The notes beneath the pieces were generated by a model. It saw only the letters and a list, made by a program, of their open reading frames with translations, was not told where the DNA came from and did no database searches. The position numbers and the translations under genes were made by a program. From an uncultured Eubacteriales bacterium (GTDB lineage Bacteria; Bacillota_A; Clostridia; Lachnospirales; Lachnospiraceae), in contig CADCPV010000019.1 in the NCBI GenBank assembly GCA_902803345.1, positions 1-9,520 on the forward strand: a DNA stretch of 9,520 bases, read 5' to 3'. How positions within the stretch are numbered: position 1 is the stretch's first letter; each line of letters starts with the position of its first letter. Shown here piece by piece: positions 1-5,962 of this stretch.

Positions 1-431
1 GTTGCCCAGGGAAGTTCTGCCGGATCGCCGTCAATGAAGCGCTCCAGCTCGTCCTGCAGATCGTCGTCCATCTTCTCTCCTTCATAGTTCAAAAGCTTGA
101 TGCCGTTGTCATAGAAGGGGTTGTGGCTTGCGGAGATCATGACGCCGCAGTCGAAATCTTCGGTTCTGGTGATATAGCTGACGCAGGGCGTCGTCGTGAC
201 GTGCAGAAGATACGCGTCGGAACCGGATGAGGTGATGCCGGACGCCAGCGCATTCTCATACATGTAGGAGGAGCGGCGGGTATCCTTGCCGATGACGATC
301 CTGGCCGGCTCGCCGTTATGCTGCTTTTTGTAATACCATCCCAGGAAACGTCCTGTCATAAATGCGTGCCATGCGGTCAGGTCTTTGCCGGCCATTCCGC
401 GGAATCCGTCAGTACCGAAATATTTGCCCAT
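1..431 (-). CDS. glmM: Phosphoglucosamine mutase GlmM, N-terminal part (cut by window edge)
   Basis: GlmM interconverts glucosamine-6-phosphate and glucosamine-1-phosphate in the cytosol, on the route to UDP-GlcNAc for peptidoglycan. About 143 residues are visible from the ATG at 431. The protein opens with KYFGTDGFRG, the start typical of GlmM, and has an IVIGKDTRRSSYMYENAL segment. The phosphoserine loop reads GVMISASHNPFYDNGIK, around residues 96-112. ISASHNP and the following FYDNGIK fit GlmM better than other alpha-D-phosphohexomutases. The start is supported by AGAGGA at 439-444 (minus strand), 7 bases upstream, and a consensus promoter further up. The C-terminal domains lie beyond position 1, so completeness cannot be judged. 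It is divergent from rqcH and appears to be the first gene of its transcript. Confidence 0.93.
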   Translation of the reverse strand, partial: MGKYFGTDGFRGMAGKDLTAWHAFMTGRFLGWYYKKQHNGEPARIVIGKDTRRSSYMYENALASGITSSGSDAYLLHVTTTPCVSYITRTEDFDCGVMISASHNPFYDNGIKLLNYEGEKMDDDLQDELERFIDGDPAELPWA

Positions 432-498
432 ATCGGAGTCCTCTTTTCTTTAAAATTCGATGGAAATCATCCTGTTTTCAGAAAAATAATCCTGCGAT

Positions 499-528
499 AT
501 TATACTACCGACATCCTGCATCTGTCAA
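499..528 (-). promoter_or_regulatory. SigA promoter for glmM, full consensus hexamers
   Basis: On the minus strand TTGACA (528 to 523) is followed after 18 bases by TATAAT (504 to 499). Both hexamers match the SigA consensus exactly. Transcription would begin near 492 and leave a leader of about 60 bases before the glmM ATG at 431. No hairpin or operator is obvious in that leader. Confidence 0.8.
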
Positions 529-586
529 TTTATTTTTTACAAATTTGTTACGGAATTGGTAAGGATAAGTTAAAACACGGGAGATA

Positions 587-615
587 TTGAATTCGCAGGT
601 AAAATAGTGTAAAAT
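587..615 (+). promoter_or_regulatory. SigA promoter for rqcH
   Basis: TTGAAT (587-592), a 17-base spacer and TAAAAT (610-615) form a good SigA promoter. Transcription would start near 622, giving a very short leader that still includes the ribosome binding site AAGGGAG (627-633). A second TAAAAT at 600-605 has no matching -35 that I can see. The promoter is divergent from, and separate from, the glmM promoter. Confidence 0.65.
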
Positions 616-642
616 CGTGGGGAATGAAGGGAGAAAAACCGC

Positions 643-2397
643 ATGGCCTTTGACGGAATTCTGGTCCGCGCGCTTCAGTGGGAACTGCAGAAAGCGCTTT
701 CGGACGCACGTGTGAATAAAATCGCCCAGCCGGAAAAAGAAGAACTGCTTGTGACCTTTAAAACACCGAATGGTCTGAGCAGGCTTCTCATGTCCGGCTC
801 CGCTTCGCTGCCCTTTCTGTATCTCACGGATGAGAATCTTCCGAGTCCGCAGACCGCTCCTGCCTTTACGATGCTTCTCAGAAAGCATATCGGGTCCGGA
901 CGCCTGATCGCGGTCACGCAGCCGGGACTCGAACGCGTTCTGGACTTTCTCTTTGAAGCGCCGGACGAGATGGGCGATATCGGTGAAAAGCATCTTATCA
1001 TCGAACTCATGGGGAAATACAGCAACATTATCCTGACGGACGGGGACTACACGATTTTGGATGCGATTCGCCGTGTTCCGCCGAGCCTGAGTTCGGTCCG
1101 GACCGTGCTCCCGCAAAAGCCCTGGTTCATTCCGAAAACACAGGAGAAAAAGGAACTTTTAGAGGAGAACTTTGATTCTTTCCGGGAAGCCCTTCCGGAT
1201 ACCGACACCCTTCCCGAAGCACTCTCCCGCCGCTATACGGGCATTTCAATCCAGTCCGCCTCCGAATTTGTCTATGAAAACGGTTTTGACGCTTCTTGTC
1301 CGATTTCCGCTCTCACTGCAGATGAAAAAGACCGTTTTTCGGAAGCTGTGATGGCTTTTAAGCAGAAAATCCTCGACGGGGACTTCTCTCCCGCCATTTC
1401 GTACGAACAGGGAATACCGGTTTCCTTCTCCGCAATGGGCCTTCCCAGCTATCAGGCACGCAGAGATTCCGGCGTGACGGTACAGTCTTTTGACTCTCCG
1501 AGTGAAATGCTGCGCCATTATCTCTCCGAGAAGAATACCGCTGTCAACATGCGCCAGCGTTCGGCGGATCTTCGGAAGATTACGGAGACGCTTCTCACGC
1601 GTCAGAGCCGCAAGCTCGATCTGCAGCGGCGTCAGATGAAGGATACGGAAAAGACGGAGAAACTGAAGCTGTACGGTGAGCTCCTGAATGCCTACTCCTA
1701 TTCGCTTCCGGTCGGAGAAAAATCCGTGACGGTGCAGAATTACTATACCGGGGAGGATCTTGTGATTCCGACTGATCCGGACCTTTCGATCGCGGACAAT
1801 GCCAAAAACTATTTCGAACGCTACGGAAAGCTGAAACGGACCGCAAAAGCCCTTTCTGAACTGATTCCGGAAACTGAGGCGGAGCTTCTGCACCTGAGGG
1901 AGATCCTGCGTTCGATCGACCAGTGCACGGATCCGGATACGCTCTCGGAGATCCGCGAGGAAATGGCTCAGGCCGGCTATGTAAAACGGAATGTCCGGAA
2001 AAAAGGACGGAAAGAGAAAATCGTCTCCGAACCCTACCGCTTCCGCTCTTCCGACGGCTTTGAAATCCTGGTCGGGAAGAACAACCTGCAGAACGACCGG
2101 CTCACCTTCCGGATTGCGGAAAACGCCGATATCTTCATGCATGCCAAAAACATGCCCGGATCTCATGTCATTATCCGTACCGGCGGACGGGAGGTCCCGG
2201 ACCGGACCTATGAAGAAGGAGGCGCGCTTGCGGCCTGGTTCTCCGAAGGCCGGAATTCCGAAAAAGTTGAGATCGATTATGTAAAGAAAAAAGAAGTAAA
2301 AAAGCCGGCCGGTGCCAAGCCGGGCTTTGTCGTCTACTACACGAACTATTCCCTGATGGCTGTTCCCGACATTTCGGCAATCGAACGGATTTCCTGA
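643..2397 (+). CDS. rqcH: RqcH / NFACT-family ribosome quality control protein (often annotated fibronectin-binding protein)
   Basis: 584 residues, the usual family length. RqcH binds stalled 50S subunits with peptidyl-tRNA and directs C-terminal alanine tailing that marks nascent chains for degradation. The NFACT-N domain covers roughly residues 1-160 (MAFDGILVRAL start, MLLRKHIGSGRL, GKYSNIILTD). A helical, coiled-coil-rich middle spans about 270-440 and contains LYGELLNAYSY near 343. The NFACT-R domain is at about 463-565 (EILVGKNNLQND, PGSHVIIR, VKKPAGAKPGFVVY). The functional Asp97-Arg98 pair of Bacillus subtilis RqcH corresponds to Glu97-Arg98 here. The ATG at 643 has AAGGGAG 9 bases upstream. 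Older names such as FbpA rest on fibronectin binding in pathogens. I see no secretion signal, so a cytosolic ribosomal role is most likely. Confidence 0.92.
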   Translation: MAFDGILVRALQWELQKALSDARVNKIAQPEKEELLVTFKTPNGLSRLLMSGSASLPFLYLTDENLPSPQTAPAFTMLLRKHIGSGRLIAVTQPGLERVLDFLFEAPDEMGDIGEKHLIIELMGKYSNIILTDGDYTILDAIRRVPPSLSSVRTVLPQKPWFIPKTQEKKELLEENFDSFREALPDTDTLPEALSRRYTGISIQSASEFVYENGFDASCPISALTADEKDRFSEAVMAFKQKILDGDFSPAISYEQGIPVSFSAMGLPSYQARRDSGVTVQSFDSPSEMLRHYLSEKNTAVNMRQRSADLRKITETLLTRQSRKLDLQRRQMKDTEKTEKLKLYGELLNAYSYSLPVGEKSVTVQNYYTGEDLVIPTDPDLSIADNAKNYFERYGKLKRTAKALSELIPETEAELLHLREILRSIDQCTDPDTLSEIREEMAQAGYVKRNVRKKGRKEKIVSEPYRFRSSDGFEILVGKNNLQNDRLTFRIAENADIFMHAKNMPGSHVIIRTGGREVPDRTYEEGGALAAWFSEGRNSEKVEIDYVKKKEVKKPAGAKPGFVVYYTNYSLMAVPDISAIERIS

Positions 2398-2407
2398 ACC
2401 GAATCAT

Positions 2408-2436
2408 TTGACATTCCGGCTGTGATCGGTTAAAAT
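2408..2436 (+). promoter_or_regulatory. SigA promoter for the deacetylase-like gene
   Basis: TTGACA (2408-2413), a 17-base spacer and TAAAAT (2431-2436) lie 11 bases after the rqcH stop codon. The predicted start is near 2443, about 50 bases before the ATG at 2493. I see no terminator between rqcH and this promoter, so some readthrough from rqcH is likely. An imperfect inverted repeat (AACCGAATCA at 2397-2406 and TGATCGGTT at 2423-2431) encloses the -35 hexamer and could be an operator. Confidence 0.7.
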
Positions 2437-2492
2437 AAATAAAGATATGACCTTAAAACATTCATCATTCCGTACAGAGGAGGCTTTCCTTT

Positions 2493-3557
2493 ATGAATGA
2501 TTTACAGAAAAAATGGCTGATCACAGGCGGTGTTTTCCTCGCTGCCGTTGCCCTGACAGTGCTCGCCGCGCTCGGCATCTCCAGAATGACCGGCACCAAA
2601 CGAAGCGAGGAACCGGAGACCGAAATTGCCGGATCGACGGAACCTTCGGAGACGGAAGCTCCGGAAACAGACACCACCGAAGCCGAACAGACGGAACCGT
2701 CAAGCACGGAGCCTGTGACAGAGCCTTCCACCGAAGAGACTTCGTCCGAAGAGGAAACCGAAAGCACTGAGCCTGAAACCGAGCCGCCGCAGCCGGTCCG
2801 GGAGATTCACAGGCTCTCCGCCGAGGAAATTGCAGAGATCCGGGCGAACTACTCCGATACCGAACAGGGCTTCTACATCAGCGGATCAAGTGACCGCGAT
2901 GACCAGAACCGGGCAAATTCCTGCGTCACGAGAGACAACCTTCTGAACTCTTCGATCGGAAACGTTGTGATCTTCGGACCCGAAACCGAACAGCCGACCG
3001 TGTATTTCAGCTTCATCCTGACCAACGAATTCGCGCCGAACACTGAGGACCTTCTGAACATTCTCTCCAACCTGAATGTCAAGGCGCTGTTCCTGACCGA
3101 CAAGCCCTATGTCGAGCACAACCTCGGCCTTGTACAGCGGATGATCGCGGAAGGCCATGAAATCGGTTCGATCGGAAGCTCGCTTCCGGACGGCGGTCTT
3201 GTCAAGCTCGGCCTGGAAGCCATGACGGAAGACATCTATAATTTCCACACTTTCATGCAGGAGACCTGCGGCTACAACATGCGGAAATTCTATTTCAGCT
3301 ATGATGTGTATACGGAGCAGGCCGTTGCAGCGGTTGTCAAGATGGGCTACCAGGTTGTCTTCTACAGTGCCAATTACGTGGACTACGATCATTACAAGAA
3401 TATCGACGTCAACAACCTTCTGGTCTCTTTGGAGTATCAGCTGCATCCGGGCTGCATCTATTCCCTGCATACGACAAACCGGGCTTCGATCGAAGTCATG
3501 CCGCAGATTGTCCCCTACCTGTGGGAGAAAGGATACACGATCGGAAAGCTGCCGTAA
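2493..3557 (+). CDS. Membrane-anchored polysaccharide deacetylase-like protein, probably catalytically inactive
   Basis: 354 residues. Residues 8-30 form one hydrophobic segment after a KK pair, with no lipobox, so it is likely an N-terminal membrane anchor with the rest outside. Residues 38-100 are a low-complexity Thr/Glu/Ser/Pro linker. Residues 168-352 follow the PdaA/NodB deacetylase fold in order, including VQRMIAEGHEIGS, VVKMGYQVVFYSANYVDYD and HPGCIYSLHT. The catalytic motifs are lost: the TFD(D/N) motif reads SFIL (173-176), the metal-binding HSxxH motif reads IGSSL (227-231), and the RPP motif reads YFS (267-269). His326 of the C-terminal LH motif remains. I infer a non-enzymatic cell-wall or glycan-binding role, or one needing other residues. 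The ATG at 2493 has AGAGGAGG 9 bases upstream. The gene has its own promoter and is followed by a hairpin. Confidence 0.75.
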   Translation: MNDLQKKWLITGGVFLAAVALTVLAALGISRMTGTKRSEEPETEIAGSTEPSETEAPETDTTEAEQTEPSSTEPVTEPSTEETSSEEETESTEPETEPPQPVREIHRLSAEEIAEIRANYSDTEQGFYISGSSDRDDQNRANSCVTRDNLLNSSIGNVVIFGPETEQPTVYFSFILTNEFAPNTEDLLNILSNLNVKALFLTDKPYVEHNLGLVQRMIAEGHEIGSIGSSLPDGGLVKLGLEAMTEDIYNFHTFMQETCGYNMRKFYFSYDVYTEQAVAAVVKMGYQVVFYSANYVDYDHYKNIDVNNLLVSLEYQLHPGCIYSLHTTNRASIEVMPQIVPYLWEKGYTIGKLP

Positions 3558-3564
3558 GCCCGTT

Positions 3565-3621
3565 CGACCGGCTGTTCGAGAAAATTCAAAAAATCGAACA
3601 TACTTTCCGAACTTTTGTTTG
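3565..3621 (+). promoter_or_regulatory. Candidate LexA (DinR-type) operator boxes upstream of lexA
   Basis: The known B. subtilis box is CGAACRNRYGTTYC. CGAACATACTTTCC at 3595-3608 matches 13 of 14 positions. CGAACTTTTGTTTG at 3608-3621 keeps the CGAAC/GTTTG palindromic half-sites but has weaker central bases; it overlaps the first by one base and covers part of the -35 region. CGACCGGCTGTTCG at 3565-3578 is a weaker third candidate just after the upstream stop codon. Their position fits LexA autoregulation. Binding is inferred from sequence similarity only. Confidence 0.72.
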
Positions 3622-3647
3622 CTTTTTTCGAAAAGCTGTGCTATAAT
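3619..3647 (+). promoter_or_regulatory. lexA promoter with extended -10
   Basis: TGCTATAAT gives an extended -10 with TATAAT at 3642-3647. The -35 at 17-base spacing is TTGCTT (3619-3624), a partial match. The predicted start is near 3653-3655, leaving a leader of about 85 bases before the lexA ATG. The -35 overlaps the second LexA box, as expected for repression. The -10 overlaps the left arm of the hairpin at 3645-3678. Confidence 0.72.
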
Positions 3648-3678
3648 GAACGCGGAGAATAAAATCTCCGCGTTCATT
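3645..3678 (+). terminator. Strong hairpin after the deacetylase-like gene, overlapping the lexA promoter
   Basis: AATGAACGCGGAGA (3645-3658) pairs perfectly with TCTCCGCGTTCATT (3665-3678), giving 14 bp around a 6-base loop. It is followed by TATTTGTTTT, a moderate U-rich tract. It probably terminates readthrough from the upstream gene. Transcripts starting at the lexA promoter would lack about the first 8-10 bases of the left arm and so would form only a shortened 5' hairpin. Confidence 0.65.
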
Positions 3679-3683
3679 TATTT

Positions 3684-3720
3684 GTTTTCGGAACGCCAAT
3701 TCTTCGTTCCGCATAAAAAC
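3684..3720 (+). repeat. Second inverted repeat in the lexA leader
   Basis: CGGAACG (3689-3695) pairs with CGTTCCG (3705-3711) around a 9-base loop. The flanks GTTTT (3684-3688) and AAAAC (3716-3720) can extend the stem past a 4-base bulge. It lies directly before the lexA ribosome binding site and has no following T-tract, so it is not a terminator. It may affect lexA mRNA stability or translation, but no function is shown. Confidence 0.45.
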
Positions 3721-3737
3721 AGGATGGGAGAAATGCT

Positions 3738-4364
3738 ATGGGCAATGGAAACATCACCGACAAGCAGCTGGAAATTCTGAAATATATGGAATCGGAATGC
3801 CTGAGGAAGGGCTATCCGCCGTCAGTCCGGGAGATCTGCCGGGCTGTCAATTTGAGCTCCACCTCTTCCGTGCATGCGCATCTGAATTCACTGGAGAAAA
3901 ACGGCTATATCCGCCGCGACCCGACGAAGCCCCGTGCAATCGAGATTCTGGATGAAAGTTTCCAGATGGTCCGTACAGAGACCGTACCGATCCCCGTTGT
4001 CGGCCGTGTTGCCGCCGGAGAACCGATTCTCGCCGAGGAAAACATCAGCTCCTATTTCCCGATTCCGGCAGACTACCTTCCCAAGACCGCAAATGACATC
4101 TTCGGTCTCGAGGTACAGGGGAACAGCATGATCAATGCCGGTATTTTCGAGCATGACATTCTGATTGTCGAGTCGCAGAATACCGCCCGGAACGGCGAGA
4201 TCGTCGTCGCGATGATTGATGATTCCGCGACAGTCAAAACCTATTACAAGGAAAAAGGACACTACCGTCTGCAGCCGCAGAATGACGAAATGGACCCGAT
4301 TATTGTTGACAACGTGGAAATTTTAGGCCGGGTACGCTCTCTCTTCCGCCCCGCTGTTTTCTGA
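3738..4364 (+). CDS. lexA: LexA SOS repressor
   Basis: 208 residues, normal for LexA. The N-terminal winged helix-turn-helix DNA-binding domain spans about residues 1-70 (TDKQLEILKYM, YPPSVREICRAV, SSVHAHLNSLEKNGYI). The S24-family latent protease domain follows. The self-cleavage site is Ala93-Gly94 in VAAGEP, the nucleophile is Ser130 in GNSM, and the general base is Lys167 in SATVKTYY, so all autocleavage residues are present. RecA filaments on single-stranded DNA trigger self-cleavage and derepress DNA damage genes. The ATG at 3738 has GGGAG 7 bases upstream. Candidate operators and an extended -10 promoter lie upstream, consistent with autoregulation. plsX begins 22 bases after the stop with no terminator between, so the two are probably cotranscribed. 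Confidence 0.97.
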   Translation: MGNGNITDKQLEILKYMESECLRKGYPPSVREICRAVNLSSTSSVHAHLNSLEKNGYIRRDPTKPRAIEILDESFQMVRTETVPIPVVGRVAAGEPILAEENISSYFPIPADYLPKTANDIFGLEVQGNSMINAGIFEHDILIVESQNTARNGEIVVAMIDDSATVKTYYKEKGHYRLQPQNDEMDPIIVDNVEILGRVRSLFRPAVF

Positions 4365-4386
4365 TTCGGTCAGCCAAAGGAGTTTC

Positions 4387-5379
4387 ATGAATATGATTAA
4401 GCTTGCTGTAGACCTGAAGGGTGCAGACCGCCCGCAGGAAGAGCTTTTACCCGGCGTTTTCCGGATTCTTTCAGAGGATCCGGAACTTTTCTGTTATCTT
4501 CTTGGTGACAGGGAAGTGGTCGAAGGCTTTTTCGCAGAGAACCCACTCCCGGAAGGCCGTTATGAAATCGTGGATTCACCGGATGCTGTTACGAATCATG
4601 ACAATCCGGTCGATGCAATCCGTAAGAAACCGGATTCCTCGCTGATGAAAGGCATTGCGCTCTGCAAATCCGATCCTTCGATCAGCTGTTTTGTCTCCTG
4701 CGGTCCGACCGGCGCCCTGTTTGTCTCTGCAATCATGGTGCTCGGACGCATCCCGCATGTGACCCCGGTGCTCCTCTGTGAAGTCATCCGGGACGACGGC
4801 GTCCGCCTCTGCATTTCAGACTGCGGTGCGAACATTGACTGTCCGGAAGACAAGCTTGTGACCTTCGCCCGGATGGGCAAGGTTTATATGCAGTCCCGCG
4901 GCGCAGAAAATCCCCGGATCGCGCTTCTTTCGAACGGTTCCGAGGACAGTAAGGGCAATGAACTCGTGAAGAAAGCCAATAAGCTTCTTCGGGAGCAGCC
5001 GGGCCTGAATTTCGTCGGCAATCTTGAGGGCACCGATGTGCTCCGCTCCGATGCGGACGTACTGGTCTGCGAAGGTTTTGCGGGCAACATTCTCCTGAAG
5101 ACGATGGAAGGCGCCGCAAAATCCGCCGTTGCCCATGCTGTCAAGGCTGCAGAGAAGCTTCCGGAGCCCGCGCGTACCGAGATGCTTCAGTCCCTCCGGG
5201 AAGTCTACCTGAATTACGACTACAACTCTTCCGGCGGTGCGGTGCTTTTAGGCGCGAACACCCCGGTTGTAAAGGGCCACGGCAGTGCAGATGCCGATAC
5301 ACTGACAGCGATTCTGCAGATCGCCGCAGAGATCGGAAAAAAAGATCTCAATGCCCGGATCCGGGAAGAATTCGCATAA
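4387..5379 (+). CDS. plsX: PlsX-like phosphate acyltransferase
   Basis: PlsX transfers acyl groups from acyl-ACP to phosphate, making acyl-phosphate for PlsY at the start of phospholipid synthesis. It is a soluble, membrane-associated enzyme. The 330 residues match normal length. Family motifs are visible: SCGPTGAL (104-111), DCGANID (145-151), SNGSEDSKGNEL (182-193), GNLEGTD (211-217), EGFAGNILLKTMEG (229-242) and DYNSSGGAVLLG with PVVKGHGSAD (278-303). Two motifs are divergent. The usual AVDAMGGD start reads AVDLKGAD, and SAGNTGA reads SCGPTGA. A diverged paralogue is therefore possible. AAAGGAG at 4376-4382 is only 4 bases before the ATG at 4387 but 10 before the ATG at 4393. The latter start (MIKLAVDL) aligns better with the family. 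The gene follows lexA closely rather than sitting with fab or acpP genes. Confidence 0.87.
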   Translation: MNMIKLAVDLKGADRPQEELLPGVFRILSEDPELFCYLLGDREVVEGFFAENPLPEGRYEIVDSPDAVTNHDNPVDAIRKKPDSSLMKGIALCKSDPSISCFVSCGPTGALFVSAIMVLGRIPHVTPVLLCEVIRDDGVRLCISDCGANIDCPEDKLVTFARMGKVYMQSRGAENPRIALLSNGSEDSKGNELVKKANKLLREQPGLNFVGNLEGTDVLRSDADVLVCEGFAGNILLKTMEGAAKSAVAHAVKAAEKLPEPARTEMLQSLREVYLNYDYNSSGGAVLLGANTPVVKGHGSADADTLTAILQIAAEIGKKDLNARIREEFA

Positions 5380-5415
5380 ATAAAGTGAGCCGCATATCGG
5401 CTCACTTTATTTATG
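5375..5415. terminator. Bidirectional intrinsic terminator between convergent operons
   Basis: A perfect 18-bp inverted repeat (arms 5375-5392 and 5398-5415, loop CATAT) has a GC-rich core GTGAGCCG and A/T-rich ends, so each strand gives a hairpin followed by a T-rich stretch. The plsX stop codon (5377-5379) and the acetyltransferase stop codon (5413-5411) both lie inside the arms. The symmetry lets it serve both transcripts. Confidence 0.9.
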
Positions 5416-5962
5416 TGTCCATCCACTCCCTGTAGGTCATCGCATATACGAGGTCGCTGTAGTTTTTATCATTCAGCCGGTCTGAGAAGAGATTCTCGTT
5501 TGTGTGATGATAACGGAATCCGCACTTTTCAATCACACGGCGGGACTGTGCATTACTGTCATAGCAGCTGCACCAGACCTGGTCGGCATCTAAATCTTCG
5601 AATGCACGCTGAAGAAGTGCTCTCACTGCTTCCCCCGCATATCCGTTTCCCCAGTAAGGGCGCCCGATCCAGTAACCGATTTCGAAATTTGCGGACATCC
5701 CGGCCGCATGCCGCGAATTGGACATGATCTCGCAGCAGCCTAAAAGTGTTCCGTCAGATTTTCGTGTGATCTTATAACATTCTTCTTTCTGCAGCACGTT
5801 TCGGATGGTTTCTGCAGCTTCTTCCGTATTCTCCGGCGCCTTCCATCCGCCGCACATCTTCCCGATATAGGGGTCTTTTGCTAATTCATACTCTTCCGGC
5901 GCGTCCTCTTCTGTCCAGTGTGACAGAAGAAGCCGTTCGGTTTCAATGATTCTCTCCGTCAA
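5411..5962 (-). CDS. GNAT-family N-acetyltransferase (RimJ/RimL-like)
   Basis: 183 residues. The N-terminus IETERLLLSHWTEEDAPE is typical of the RimJ/RimL-type branch that acetylates protein N-termini or small amines. The acetyl-CoA pyrophosphate-binding loop is RPYWGNGYAGEA (101-112), preceded by FEIGYWIG. The later NAQSRRVIEKCGF (137-149) is the usual motif B helix region. The substrate cannot be told from sequence. The start is a TTG at 5962; no Met codon follows until residue 36, which is too late. A GGGGGAA stretch lies about 8 bases upstream. The start overlaps the end of the RNHCP gene by 20 bases, suggesting translational coupling as the last gene of the minus-strand operon. The gene ends inside the shared terminator. 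Confidence 0.85.
   Translation of the reverse strand: MTERIIETERLLLSHWTEEDAPEEYELAKDPYIGKMCGGWKAPENTEEAAETIRNVLQKEECYKITRKSDGTLLGCCEIMSNSRHAAGMSANFEIGYWIGRPYWGNGYAGEAVRALLQRAFEDLDADQVWCSCYDSNAQSRRVIEKCGFRYHHTNENLFSDRLNDKNYSDLVYAMTYREWMDT

Noticed and set aside
318..590. 90-codon plus-strand open frame at the glmM 5' end
   Set aside because: It overlaps glmM antisense and the divergent promoter region, and has no ribosome binding site or similarity.
1246..2166. 306-codon minus-strand open frame within rqcH
   Set aside because: It is antisense to the clear RqcH protein, has no recognisable domain and reflects codon composition of the real gene.
2604..2792. Repetitive GAA/ACG-rich stretch in the deacetylase-like gene as a DNA repeat or CRISPR-like array
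   Set aside because: There is no regular repeat-spacer period. It encodes a low-complexity Thr/Glu/Ser/Pro linker in frame.
2886..3677. 263-codon minus-strand open frame
   Set aside because: It is antisense to the deacetylase-like gene and crosses the lexA promoter and hairpin; the plus-strand gene has promoter, ribosome binding site and family similarity.
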